The notes beneath the pieces are model-generated. The model saw only the letters and a program-made list of their open reading frames with translations. It ran no database searches and was not told the DNA's origin. From Pseudomonas tolaasii NCPPB 2192 (GTDB lineage: Bacteria > Pseudomonadota > Gammaproteobacteria > Pseudomonadales > Pseudomonadaceae), in NCBI RefSeq assembly GCF_002813445.1, contig NZ_PHHD01000001.1:6696001-6760000 (forward strand): 64,000 bases of DNA. The letters are read 5' to 3'. The translations under genes and the position numbers were made by a program. How positions within the stretch are numbered: position 1 is the stretch's first letter; every line of letters starts with the position of its first letter. Shown in pieces: positions 25,002 through 33,411 of this stretch.

Positions 25002-25718
25002 ATGGACACGAAAAAAAGTAATACCGGATGGAGCGATCAGGAGCTTGAAGCGTCCGTCGATGGCTACCTTAAAATGTTGAAATTGGAAAGCCTCGGCCAG
25101 CCGCTTAACAAGAAAGCTGAGCACGAGCTTCTGCGCGAAAGCGCTCTAGGCGCTCGGTCTTTGGCGTCGGTCGACTACCGGATGCGCAATATTTCTGCTG
25201 TATTTGAAACGCTGAATCACACGCCAATTGCAGGTTACACCGCTGCAAATAATGTCGGCTCAGGAATCGTCTCTCGTATTCGTAGAATGCTTGAACAACG
25301 CGGCATCGTTGAATATCAAGACAACGCCCCCACTTCTGATGAAGCACTATTGGAAAGGCGCGCGGCAAAGCTTCAAAGCAAACCCATCAAGACTAAGCCC
25401 GAAGGCATCACCACGCCGCAGCAAGTCAGCACAACCAGCACGTCCTACGTACGCGATCCAGAAGTACGAGCTTGGGTGCGTCAGCAGGCGGCGGGTATTT
25501 GTGAAGGTTGCGGTTTACATGCACCGTTCAACCTAGATAACGGCCAGCCATTTCTTGAAGTACATCACGTCAAGCACCTCGCCCAGAAGGGTTCGGATCG
25601 CACGAGCAATGCTGTAGCCTTGTGCCCCAATTGCCATCAGCGTTGTCACCGGTCGAGCGATCGGGAGGCTTTCACCGCCGCGCTTTACTCTAAAATCGAA
25701 AGATTGATACGCGAGTAA
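25002..25718 (+). CDS. HNH endonuclease, probable restriction-type
   Basis: 238 residues. The N-terminal part (WSDQELEASVDGYLKMLKLE, about 10-30) matches the short domain found ahead of HNH nucleases of the modification-dependent (McrA-like) restriction group. The C-terminal HNH domain has zinc cysteines ICEGCG near 166-170 and CPNC near 207-210, the EVHHVK catalytic histidines near 186-190, and CHQRCH after them. No methyltransferase is adjacent, so either a solitary type IV-like nuclease or a homing/defence nuclease is possible. AT-richer than neighbours. The start at 25002 follows a hairpin without a clear free ribosome-binding site; a later start cannot be excluded. Confidence 0.8.
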   Translation: MDTKKSNTGWSDQELEASVDGYLKMLKLESLGQPLNKKAEHELLRESALGARSLASVDYRMRNISAVFETLNHTPIAGYTAANNVGSGIVSRIRRMLEQRGIVEYQDNAPTSDEALLERRAAKLQSKPIKTKPEGITTPQQVSTTSTSYVRDPEVRAWVRQQAAGICEGCGLHAPFNLDNGQPFLEVHHVKHLAQKGSDRTSNAVALCPNCHQRCHRSSDREAFTAALYSKIERLIRE

Positions 25719-25777
25719 ACGCCTGCTGTCACAGTTGATGCATCACCCCATTGATTAGATAGGACCGAGGCCCACCC

Positions 25778-26434
25778 GTGAACCCAGACATGCTCGAAGC
25801 CGGCCCCGCTGACGCCAAAGTACTCTCCGTCTTTGACTTCGACGGCACCCTGACCCACCACGACAGTTTCGTGCCCTTCCTTAAGTTTGCCTTCGGCCCC
25901 GGTGAGTTTTACGGCCGGATGCTCAAGCTGGCGGTGCCGGGGTTGCGTTTTTTGGTGCGGCAGATCAGTCGGGATGAGTTGAAGGCGCAGTTGATCCGCA
26001 CCTTTATGACGGGGGTGGAGAAGGCTTGGGTTCAGCAGAAGGCGCAGGCGTATTGCCAGAAGACGTGGCCACGGTTGATGCGGCCGACGGGCTTGCAGTC
26101 GGTGGCGGATGAGGTGAAGTCCGGGGCGGTGGTGACGCTGTGTTCGGCGTCGCCGGCGTTGGTGTTGCAGCCGTTTGCCGATCGGCTGGGGATCAAGTTG
26201 ATCGGAACTGAGCTTGAGGTGGTGGACGGGGTGTTGACCGGCAAGCTCACGGGGAATAACTGCCGCTGTGAGAACAAGGTGCTGCGGCTTGAGGCGGTGT
26301 ATGGGGATTTGGGCGAGTATCGGCTGAGGGCTTGGGGCGATACGCGTGGGGATCGGGAGTTGTTGGCGGCGGCGCAGGATGCGCATTTTCGGCATTTTCA
26401 TTCGAAGAAGAAACGGGCTCGGTTGCAGCGGTGA
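25778..26434 (+). CDS. HAD-superfamily subfamily IB hydrolase
   Basis: 218 residues starting at GTG 25778, chosen because GAGG lies 7 nt upstream; ATG 25790 is a possible alternative. HAD motif I FDFDGTLT (about residues 19-26), motif II CSAS (VTLCSASPALVL), and motif III/IV GDTRGD are all present. The class IB family includes phosphoserine phosphatase-like and lysophosphatidate-like phosphatases, so the substrate is uncertain. High G+C like the bulk of the window, so it marks the right flank of the AT-richer Bro-N/HNH island. Confidence 0.88.
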   Translation: MNPDMLEAGPADAKVLSVFDFDGTLTHHDSFVPFLKFAFGPGEFYGRMLKLAVPGLRFLVRQISRDELKAQLIRTFMTGVEKAWVQQKAQAYCQKTWPRLMRPTGLQSVADEVKSGAVVTLCSASPALVLQPFADRLGIKLIGTELEVVDGVLTGKLTGNNCRCENKVLRLEAVYGDLGEYRLRAWGDTRGDRELLAAAQDAHFRHFHSKKKRARLQR

Positions 26435-26531
26435 TGCGGGTGGGTGGGGTTGGCGGGTAGACCGAGGCGATCCCTTCGCTGCCTCGCTGGGGCTCGAGAG
26501 CTCCCACATGTTGATCGGTGTTCGGCGGGGG

Positions 26532-27491
26532 CTATGTTGCGGCCTTGAGGTCTACACCCAACGCCGTTGCGAAGGCTTTTACCATCGGGCTTCTCGGGGC
26601 GTTGTGGCGCAGGATCAGGTTGAAGGCGGTGCTCAGTTGAACCTGTTCCGGGCACAGTGCGCGCAGGCGCCCTTCTCTTACCAGCGGTGCGGCGTAGTGT
26701 TCCGGCAGGAAGCCGAGGAAGCGGCCGGTGAGGATCAGGATGGCGACGGCTTCCACTTGTGAGGCCGAGGCGGATTGGCTGTCGTAGGTGACGAAGTTGG
26801 CCTTGTCGCGGTGGATCGCATAGCGATGGTTGACCACTTCGTATTGGCGCAGTACTTCCGGTGTTATTTCGCTCGCGTTGAACAGTGGATGTCCTACGGC
26901 GCAGTAGGCGTGGGCCTTTTCTTCGTACAGCGGAAAATAATCGAACTCTTCGCGACGTTGATAAACCGGCACGATGCCGACAATCAAGCGCCCTTCCACT
27001 ACGCCACGCTCAACTTCGTCCAGTTGCGAGGCATGTAAGCGCAATCTGATTTTCGGCGACTCGCCATGTAATTTCCCCAGCGCCGCAATGAGCGGGGAAT
27101 TAACGTCGGACACGGTGTTATCAATAACCCCCACACTAAGGTCGCCAATAAGCTCGTTTTGCGCCGAACTAAGCTTGTCGCGAAAACTGTCCACCGAGGC
27201 AAATAACTCGATGGACGCCTGATACACCAGCTTACCTTCTTCGGTCAGCCCGAAGCCTTCCCGGCCCCGTGTACACAGGCGCATGCCGATACGGATTTCC
27301 AGGTCGGAAATCTGCTTGCTGATGGCCGCCAGGCCCACGTTCAGCTCGTTTTGCGCAGCGCTGAAGCCACCAGCTTCGACCACGGCCATGAACACGCGCA
27401 GCAATTTGAAGTCCAGCCCGCTCAGTTGCAGGGGCGGTCGTGTGCCGGGTTTTGGCGGTATGTTTCCAGAAGTGGAAAGTGGGGTTTCCAT
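26532..27491 (-). CDS. LysR-family regulator, divergent from argH2
   Basis: 319 residues from ATG 27491 (an in-frame TTG six codons earlier is not needed). A 30-residue Pro-rich leader precedes the winged HTH (LDFKLLRVFMAVVEAGGFSAAQNELNVGLAAISKQISDLE). The C-terminal co-inducer domain is complete (GDLSVGVIDNTVSD...). Divergent from the lyase gene with a 228-bp interval, so it probably controls the lyase plus the ABC transporter genes that follow. Confidence 0.9.
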   Translation of the reverse strand: METPLSTSGNIPPKPGTRPPLQLSGLDFKLLRVFMAVVEAGGFSAAQNELNVGLAAISKQISDLEIRIGMRLCTRGREGFGLTEEGKLVYQASIELFASVDSFRDKLSSAQNELIGDLSVGVIDNTVSDVNSPLIAALGKLHGESPKIRLRLHASQLDEVERGVVEGRLIVGIVPVYQRREEFDYFPLYEEKAHAYCAVGHPLFNASEITPEVLRQYEVVNHRYAIHRDKANFVTYDSQSASASQVEAVAILILTGRFLGFLPEHYAAPLVREGRLRALCPEQVQLSTAFNLILRHNAPRSPMVKAFATALGVDLKAAT

Positions 27492-27719
27492 AATACGCGT
27501 TGACCTCAAGTGCCATATTCAACAGGCTTTAACCCAATCCTTGAACATAGCCAGGCGGCGATAATGGCCGTAAACATCCGCCCTTGGCAACCTTGAATAT
27601 AGCGGGTTGAACAGCACACAGAGGCTGATTTAACACCCGTAGAAACCTGACACTGCGATCAGGTCTTTTTAGTTTTTTACTGCCTCCGACTCTTCTAAAA
27701 ACAAGCGTGAGGAATACCG

Positions 27720-29147
27720 ATGTCACAGCCCACCGACCGCCTTTGGGGCGCTCGTTTCAAGACCGGCCCGTCTGCTGCTTTGGCCGCGTTGTCGCGTTGC
27801 CCCGAGCGCTATTTCCGCCTGACGCCCTACGACCTGGCCGGCTCCCGTGCCCATGCCCGTGAGTTGCAGCGCGCCGGTTTGCTGGATGAGTCGGAAACGT
27901 TGCGCACTCTCGAAACCCTCGACCGCATCGGCGAGGACTTCGCCGCCGGCCGCCTGCATCCCACCCTGGATGACGAGGACGTGCACACCTTCATCGAACG
28001 CGTATTGACCGAGCGCCTCGGCGCCCTCGGCGGCAAGCTGCGCGCCGGGCGTTCGCGTAATGATCAAACCGCCAACGACCTGCGCCTGTTCCTGCGCGAC
28101 CATGCGCGCACCATCACCACCGAGGTGCTGGGTTTGCAGCAGGCGCTGGTGGAGCAGGCCGAGCAACACGTCGAAAGCATCTGCCCGGGCTTCACGCACT
28201 TGCAGCAGGCGCAGCCGATTGTGTTTGCCCACCACTTGCTGGCCCATGCCCAGTCGATGTTGCGCGATGTGCAGCGCCTGGTGGATTGGGATGCGCGTAC
28301 GGCGTTGTCGCCGTTGGGTGCGGCCGCGATGGCCGGTTCCGCGATTGCGCGTATGCCTGAGCATTCGGCCAAGGAAATGGGCTACACCGGGCCGTGCGAA
28401 AACTCTATCGATGCCGTCGCCAGCCGTGACCATGTGGCGGAGTTTCTGTTTGTGGCGGGCATGCTCGGGGTGAATATTTCGCGCCTGTCCGAAGAGTTTT
28501 GCCTGTGGTCGTCGCGGCAATTTCGCTGGGTGGTGCTGGACGATGCCTACGCCACTGGCAGCTCGATCATGCCGCAGAAGAAGAACCCGGACATTGCCGA
28601 ACTGGCGCGAGGCAAGGCTGGCCGGTTGATTGGCAACCTGACCGGGTTGATGTCGACGCTCAAGTCGTTGCCACTGTCCTACAACCGCGATTTGAGTGAA
28701 GACAAGCACAGCGTACTGGACAGTGTGGACACCCTGCTGCTGGTGCTGCCGGCGATGGCCGGGATGGTGGCGACCATGAAGGTGCAGGTGGAAGAGCTGC
28801 GGCGTCAGGCGCCGATGGGCTTTACCTTGGCGACCGAGGTGGCGGATTGGTTGGCGACCCGGGGTGTGCCGTTTAAAGAGGCGCACGAGATTACCGGCGC
28901 CCTGGTGCAGGCCTGTGAGAAGCATGAGATTGAGCTGTGGGAAGCCTCGCCGGCGATGTTGGCGGAGGTGGATGCTCGGCTGTTGCCTGAGGTGCGCGAC
29001 TGCCTGACCCTGGAAGCAGCGATTGCGGCCCGCAGTGGTTGGGGTGGGACGGCGCCGGAGCGGGTTCGGGAGCAGATTGCGCGATTGAAAACCGCTTTGG
29101 CTGAACAGCAAAAGTGGGAAGAGAGTTATCAGGGGTTTCGGATTTAA
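27720..29147 (+). CDS. Argininosuccinate lyase-type enzyme (second argH-like gene)
   Basis: 475 residues. Fumarase/aspartase-superfamily member with the ArgH signature GSSIMPQKKNPDIAELARGK (residues about 280-299), TANDLRLFLRD, and CPGFTHLQQAQPI with the catalytic T-H pair. The family fold is complete, so a lyase releasing fumarate is expected. Its placement with a LysR gene and an amino-acid ABC transporter, away from biosynthetic genes, suggests a catabolic or salvage role on an imported substrate rather than housekeeping arginine synthesis; that is inference. Confidence 0.9.
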   Translation: MSQPTDRLWGARFKTGPSAALAALSRCPERYFRLTPYDLAGSRAHARELQRAGLLDESETLRTLETLDRIGEDFAAGRLHPTLDDEDVHTFIERVLTERLGALGGKLRAGRSRNDQTANDLRLFLRDHARTITTEVLGLQQALVEQAEQHVESICPGFTHLQQAQPIVFAHHLLAHAQSMLRDVQRLVDWDARTALSPLGAAAMAGSAIARMPEHSAKEMGYTGPCENSIDAVASRDHVAEFLFVAGMLGVNISRLSEEFCLWSSRQFRWVVLDDAYATGSSIMPQKKNPDIAELARGKAGRLIGNLTGLMSTLKSLPLSYNRDLSEDKHSVLDSVDTLLLVLPAMAGMVATMKVQVEELRRQAPMGFTLATEVADWLATRGVPFKEAHEITGALVQACEKHEIELWEASPAMLAEVDARLLPEVRDCLTLEAAIAARSGWGGTAPERVREQIARLKTALAEQQKWEESYQGFRI

Positions 29148-29162
29148 ACCTGGGTCTTTGTG

Positions 29163-29202
29163 GTGAGCTGGCTGGCGCTATCGCAGGCAAGCCAGCTCCC
29201 AC
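29163..29202. repeat. Truncated REP doublet
   Basis: GTGAGCTGGCT followed almost at once by ATCGCAGGCAAGCCAGCTCCCAC: looks like a REPIN whose left half and centre are deleted. It lies 16 bp after the argH-type gene. Confidence 0.75.
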
Positions 29203-29235
29203 ATTAGACCGAGTAAATCCGCAGAAGCGTTATCT

Positions 29236-29363
29236 GATCGTTCCCACGCTCTGCGTGGGAATGCCGCCCAGGACGCTCCGCGTCCCGTTGCAGGCTCCAA
29301 TTCTGCGCAATGGTGACGCGGAGCGTCACGGAATGCATTCCCACGCAGAGCGTGGGAACGATC
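29236..29363. repeat. Composite inverted-repeat element, second family
   Basis: Ends GATCGTTCCCACGC..GCGTGGGAATGC and mirror GCATTCCCACGC..GCGTGGGAACGATC. Inner arms GGACGCTCCGCGTCC and GACGCGGAGCGTCAC face each other. About 128 bp, no coding capacity, MITE-like. It shares its ends with the singlet at 19484 and the element at 52879. Located 31 bp upstream of the ABC permease gene. Confidence 0.85.
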
Positions 29364-29394
29364 GTGCAACACCTCTATTTTTTGGAGTAACACC

Positions 29395-30273
29395 ATGAAC
29401 CAAACCCCGGCAGAGCGCTTGGAAGCCGAGCGCAAGTTGTCCGAGAACCAGTTCGATATCACGCAGTACGAGCACGTGCCGCGTCGCTATTACGGGCGGA
29501 TGTTTTTTGCCACGCTGATCGTGATCGTGCTGGCCGCGCTGTTGCGTGCGTTTGCCAATGGTCAGATCGAATGGTCCTACATCGGGCAGTTCCTCACGTC
29601 TGAGGCCATCCTTTGGGGCCTGGTGAACACCATCGTCATGTCGATCCTGGCCATGGCGCTGGGCGTGGTGATCGGGGTGATCACGGCGATCATGCGCATG
29701 TCGGCCAACCCGATCCTGCGCTATGTGGCCATCACCTACACCTGGCTGTTCCGGGGCACGCCGCTGATTTTGCAACTGCTGTTGTGGTTCAACCTGGCGT
29801 TGATCTTCCCGGTGATTGCGATTCCCGGCCTGTTCAGCATCGACACCGTCGACCTGATGACGCCGTTCGTGGCCGCCCTGCTCGGCTTGAGTATCAACCA
29901 GGGCGCGTACACCGCCGAGGTGGTCCGTGCCGGTTTGCTGTCGGTGGACACTGGCCAGTACGAGGCCGCCAAGTCCATCGGTATGCCGAGCCTGCAAGCG
30001 CTGCGTAGGGTGATTCTGCCGCAGGCCATGCGGGTGATCATTCCGCCTGTAGGCAACGAGTTCATCAGCATGGTGAAAATGACCAGCCTGGCCAGCGTGA
30101 TCCAGTACTCGGAGCTGCTGCACAACGCGCAAAACATCTACTACGCCAACGCGCGGGTCATGGAGCTGCTGATTGTGGCGGGCATCTGGTACCTGGCGGT
30201 GGTGACTGTTCTTTCATTTGGCCAAAGCCGCCTTGAGCGTCGCTTTGCCCGCGGCGCCGGCAAGCGTTCGTAA
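29395..30273 (+). CDS. Polar amino-acid ABC transporter permease
   Basis: 292 residues, inner membrane. Longer than AotQ/AotM because of an N-terminal cytoplasmic extension (LEAERKLSENQFDITQYEHVPRRYY) before the first span. Fused single-permease organisation: this transporter has one permease gene, which probably homodimerises. EAA loop QYEAAKSIGMPSLQALRRVILPQAMRVIIPPVGNEF is typical of the His/Glu/Arg/Opine (QHM) class. It starts 25 bp before the ATPase gene. Confidence 0.93.
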   Translation: MNQTPAERLEAERKLSENQFDITQYEHVPRRYYGRMFFATLIVIVLAALLRAFANGQIEWSYIGQFLTSEAILWGLVNTIVMSILAMALGVVIGVITAIMRMSANPILRYVAITYTWLFRGTPLILQLLLWFNLALIFPVIAIPGLFSIDTVDLMTPFVAALLGLSINQGAYTAEVVRAGLLSVDTGQYEAAKSIGMPSLQALRRVILPQAMRVIIPPVGNEFISMVKMTSLASVIQYSELLHNAQNIYYANARVMELLIVAGIWYLAVVTVLSFGQSRLERRFARGAGKRS

Positions 30274-30297
30274 GTTTGGGTTGAGGAGATTTGCCCC

Positions 30298-31062
30298 ATG
30301 AGAAGCATCGTCAAGGCCGTCAACCTGAACAAGTATTACGACCAGTATCACGCGCTGCGTGACATCAATATCGAGGTCGAGCAAGGCGAAGTGATGTGCA
30401 TCATCGGCCCGTCGGGCTCCGGTAAAAGCACCCTGCTGCGCTGCGTCAACCAGTTGGAAAAGATCGACAAGGGCGGCCTGTGGGTCGACGGCGAACTGGT
30501 GGGTTACCGCGTCGTCGGCAACAAGCTGCATGAGATGAATGAATCGCAGATTGCCCGCCAGCGGTTGGCGACCGGCATGGTGTTCCAGCGGTTTAATTTG
30601 TTCCCGCACATGACCGTGCTGCAGAACATCATCGAAGGCCCGTGCCAGGTGCTCAAGCGCTCGCCCAAGGAAGCCACCGAAGACGCGCTGGAACTGTTGG
30701 CCCGCGTCGGTCTGGCAGACAAGCGCAATGCCTACCCGGTCGAGTTGTCGGGCGGCCAGCAACAACGTGTAGCGATTGCCCGTGCATTGGCGATGCGCCC
30801 CAAGTTGATGCTGTTTGACGAACCTACGTCAGCCCTCGACCCGGAGCTTGTAGGCGAAGTGCTGTCGGTGATGCGTGATTTGGCCACCACCGGCATGACC
30901 ATGATCGTGGTTACCCATGAATTGGGCTTTGCCCGCGAAGTGTCCAACCGCATGGTGTTCATGGATGCCGGCCAGATTGTGGAAGCCGGCAGCCCCGAAG
31001 AAATTCTAATAAGCCCACAAAACCCGCGTACCCAAAGCTTTATTTCTGCCGTTCGCACTTAA
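30298..31062 (+). CDS. Amino-acid ABC transporter ATP-binding protein
   Basis: 254 residues. Walker A GPSGSGKST (about 38-46), Q-loop VFQRFNLFPHMTVLQN, signature SGGQQQRVAIARAL, Walker B LMLFDEPTSALD, switch histidine VVTHELGFA. Distinct from AotP. Sits between its permease and binding protein with short gaps (24 and 25 bp), so one operon. Confidence 0.95.
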   Translation: MRSIVKAVNLNKYYDQYHALRDINIEVEQGEVMCIIGPSGSGKSTLLRCVNQLEKIDKGGLWVDGELVGYRVVGNKLHEMNESQIARQRLATGMVFQRFNLFPHMTVLQNIIEGPCQVLKRSPKEATEDALELLARVGLADKRNAYPVELSGGQQQRVAIARALAMRPKLMLFDEPTSALDPELVGEVLSVMRDLATTGMTMIVVTHELGFAREVSNRMVFMDAGQIVEAGSPEEILISPQNPRTQSFISAVRT

Positions 31063-31087
31063 CTAAAAAACAAACGAGAACGCCCCC

Positions 31088-31909
31088 ATGAAAAAATTGT
31101 TTATCCCAACGTTGCTCGCAGGCCTGATGGCCTCCTCCGCTGTTTTCGCGGCATTGCCGGCAGCAATCAAGGACAAGGGTGAGATCAGCGCGGCCATCGT
31201 GCCGAACTATCCGCCGATGGATTTCAAGGACACCGCCACCAATCAACTCACCGGCCTGGACTTCGACCTGGGCAACGCCCTGGCCGAGCGCCTGGGCGTG
31301 AAGATCAAATGGCAGGAAACCGGCTTCGAGCAGATGCTCAGCGGCCTGACCACCAAGCGCGTGGACATCGTGCTCTCGGGCATGACCGACACCGCCGAAC
31401 GCCAGAAAGCCGTGACTTTCATCGACTACTTCACCAGCGGCCCGCAGCTGTACACGATGGCCAAGCGTGAAGACCTCAGGGAATTGACTGACCTGTGCGG
31501 TAAAAAAGTCGGCACCAGCCGCCGTACCACCTGGCCGTCGGAAATTGCCGCGTGGAGCAAGGAAAACTGCGAAGCGGCGGGTAAGCCGGCGATCGTGGTC
31601 ATCGGTACTGAAGGTTCGGCGGATGCGCGGGCACAGTTGCAGCAAAACCGCCTGGATGCGGCGATGCAGGGCAGCGAGACCATTCCTTACTTGATGTCGC
31701 TGGACAAGGGCAAGTACAAGCCGGTGGGCCTGGCGATTTCCAAGCAGTTCACCGGATTGGGGATCGAGAAGAGCAACACTGAGTTGGTCACCGCGATCAG
31801 CGAGGCGTTGCAGGGCATGATTGATGATGGCACCTACGGCAAGATCCTGAAGAAGTGGGACCTGGAGCAAGGTGCGGTAGAAAAAATCACCATCAATTCC
31901 GGTCAATAA
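31088..31909 (+). CDS. Amino-acid ABC transporter periplasmic binding protein
   Basis: 273 residues. Signal peptide MKKLFIPTLLAGLMASSAVFA before ALPAAIKDKG. Family-3 fold: GEISAAIVPNYPPMDFKDTATNQLTGLDFDLGNALAERLG, SGMTDTAERQKAVTFIDYFTSG. Substrate not obvious; the divergent LysR gene and lyase point to an amino acid or its conjugate. A REPIN follows 12 bp after the stop and may end or stabilise the operon mRNA. Confidence 0.93.
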   Translation: MKKLFIPTLLAGLMASSAVFAALPAAIKDKGEISAAIVPNYPPMDFKDTATNQLTGLDFDLGNALAERLGVKIKWQETGFEQMLSGLTTKRVDIVLSGMTDTAERQKAVTFIDYFTSGPQLYTMAKREDLRELTDLCGKKVGTSRRTTWPSEIAAWSKENCEAAGKPAIVVIGTEGSADARAQLQQNRLDAAMQGSETIPYLMSLDKGKYKPVGLAISKQFTGLGIEKSNTELVTAISEALQGMIDDGTYGKILKKWDLEQGAVEKITINSGQ

Positions 31910-31921
31910 CCCGATCTAAAT

Positions 31922-32009
31922 GTGGGAGCTGGCTTGCCTGCGATGGCGGCAGGTCAGCTTGCATATTCATTGCCTGAACCACTGCTATCGCAGGCAAGCC
32001 AGCTCCCAC
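31922..32009. repeat. REPIN (inverted REP pair)
   Basis: GTGGGAGCTGGCTTGCCTGCGAT and reverse complement, immediately downstream of the binding-protein gene. Confidence 0.9.
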
Positions 32010-32073
32010 ATTTGAGCGGTGTTCACATCTGATTTGGGTTGTATTGAAAAATAACAAGGACGCTCGCCCCACC

Positions 32074-33255
32074 GTGGCCACCTACTCCCTGGTAATCCGC
32101 CGCCTGATGATCTGCTCGCTGACCATCGTGATCAGCCGGGCCATGACCAGCCCGCTGATGACCCTGCTGCTGAGCAAACGCCTGGGCCTCAACCAGCAGG
32201 ACATTGGTTTGCTGATGGGCATCGCGGTGTTCACCGCCACCTTGATGGGCCTGTATGGCGGCTACGTCATCGACCGCATGGAGAAACGCAAGCTGCTGAT
32301 CCTGGCCATGCTCTCCAGCTCCATCGGTTTTCTGTTACTGACCTTTGCCACCAACCTCTACCTCACCACCTTGACCCTCGTGATCACCGAGTCGGCGTCG
32401 GCGCTGTTCCTGATCGGCTCCAAAGCGATCATCAGCGAGAACCTGCCGGTGGACCAGCGCGCCAAGGTGTTTTCCCTGCGCTACACCCTCACCAATATCG
32501 GCTATGCCACCGGCCCCATGGTCGGCGTGGTGATTGCCGGGCAGATGCCGCTCCTGCCATTCATGCTGTCCAGCGCCATCGCGTTTGTCAGCGTGTTTCT
32601 GATGATTGGCATCCCGCCCACCCGGCGCGATGAAAGCAGCAAGCCTTTAAGTTTTTTGACCACCCTGAAAACCCTGCGCAACGACCGCAGCCTGGTGCTG
32701 TTCACCGGTGGCAGCCTGTTGAGCACCATTGTGTATGGCCGCTACACCTTGTACCTGTCGCAATTTCTGCTGGTGGTGCACAACCCGGATGACGCGCTGA
32801 AGATTCTGTCCGCGATCCTGGCCTGTAACGCTATCACGGTGATGTTGCTGCAATACCAGATCGGCCGGTTCCTCAAGCGCGAACAATTGCGCTACTGGAT
32901 GCTGCTGGGCACCGCGTTGTTCGTGTGCGGGCTGATCGGTTTCAGCCAGGCCGACGGTTTGCTGTCGTGGTGCGTGGCGATGTTCGTGTTCACCCTGGGC
33001 GAAATGATCATCTTCCCCTCGGAGTTCCTGTTCATCGACACCCTCGCCCCCGAATCGCTGCGCGGCAGTTACTACGGCGCGCAGAACCTGGCCGCCTTTG
33101 GCGGGGCGTTGAGCCCGGTGATTTGTGGTTATCTGTTGATCAATGCCGCGCCGACAGCGATGTTCTTTGCGTTGAGCGCGCTCACGGCGGTGGGCGGCAC
33201 GTTGTGTTTTCTGGCCGGGCGGCGGGTAGCTGCAAACCCTGCGCCGCACATCTAA
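32074..33255 (+). CDS. MFS transporter
   Basis: 393 residues if the GTG at 32074 is used (AAGGA lies 13 nt upstream, and MATYSLVIRRLM reads as a natural start); a TTG at 32044 would add 10 residues. Twelve hydrophobic segments; MFS loop motif after TM2 reads GGYVIDRMEKRKLL. The family includes sugar or drug efflux carriers; substrate unknown. Its stop is 2 bp from a REPIN. Same strand as the ABC operon, but with a 164-bp gap that contains a REPIN, so likely a separate unit. Confidence 0.85.
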   Translation: MATYSLVIRRLMICSLTIVISRAMTSPLMTLLLSKRLGLNQQDIGLLMGIAVFTATLMGLYGGYVIDRMEKRKLLILAMLSSSIGFLLLTFATNLYLTTLTLVITESASALFLIGSKAIISENLPVDQRAKVFSLRYTLTNIGYATGPMVGVVIAGQMPLLPFMLSSAIAFVSVFLMIGIPPTRRDESSKPLSFLTTLKTLRNDRSLVLFTGGSLLSTIVYGRYTLYLSQFLLVVHNPDDALKILSAILACNAITVMLLQYQIGRFLKREQLRYWMLLGTALFVCGLIGFSQADGLLSWCVAMFVFTLGEMIIFPSEFLFIDTLAPESLRGSYYGAQNLAAFGGALSPVICGYLLINAAPTAMFFALSALTAVGGTLCFLAGRRVAANPAPHI

Positions 33256-33256
33256 T

Positions 33257-33344
33257 GTGGGAGCTGGCTTGCCTGCGATAGCCTTGGCACATTCAGCATT
33301 GCAGCTGTCTGACCCACCGCGATCGCAGGCAAGCCAGCTCCCAC
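33257..33344. repeat. REPIN (inverted REP pair)
   Basis: GTGGGAGCTGGCTTGCCTGCGAT and reverse complement beginning right after the MFS gene stop codon. Confidence 0.9.
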
Positions 33345-33411
33345 ACGTTTGCGCTCCATTCGGGCGAATATTTGCGTACTATCCGGCTATTCATCTCACG
33401 GACCCGAGCCC

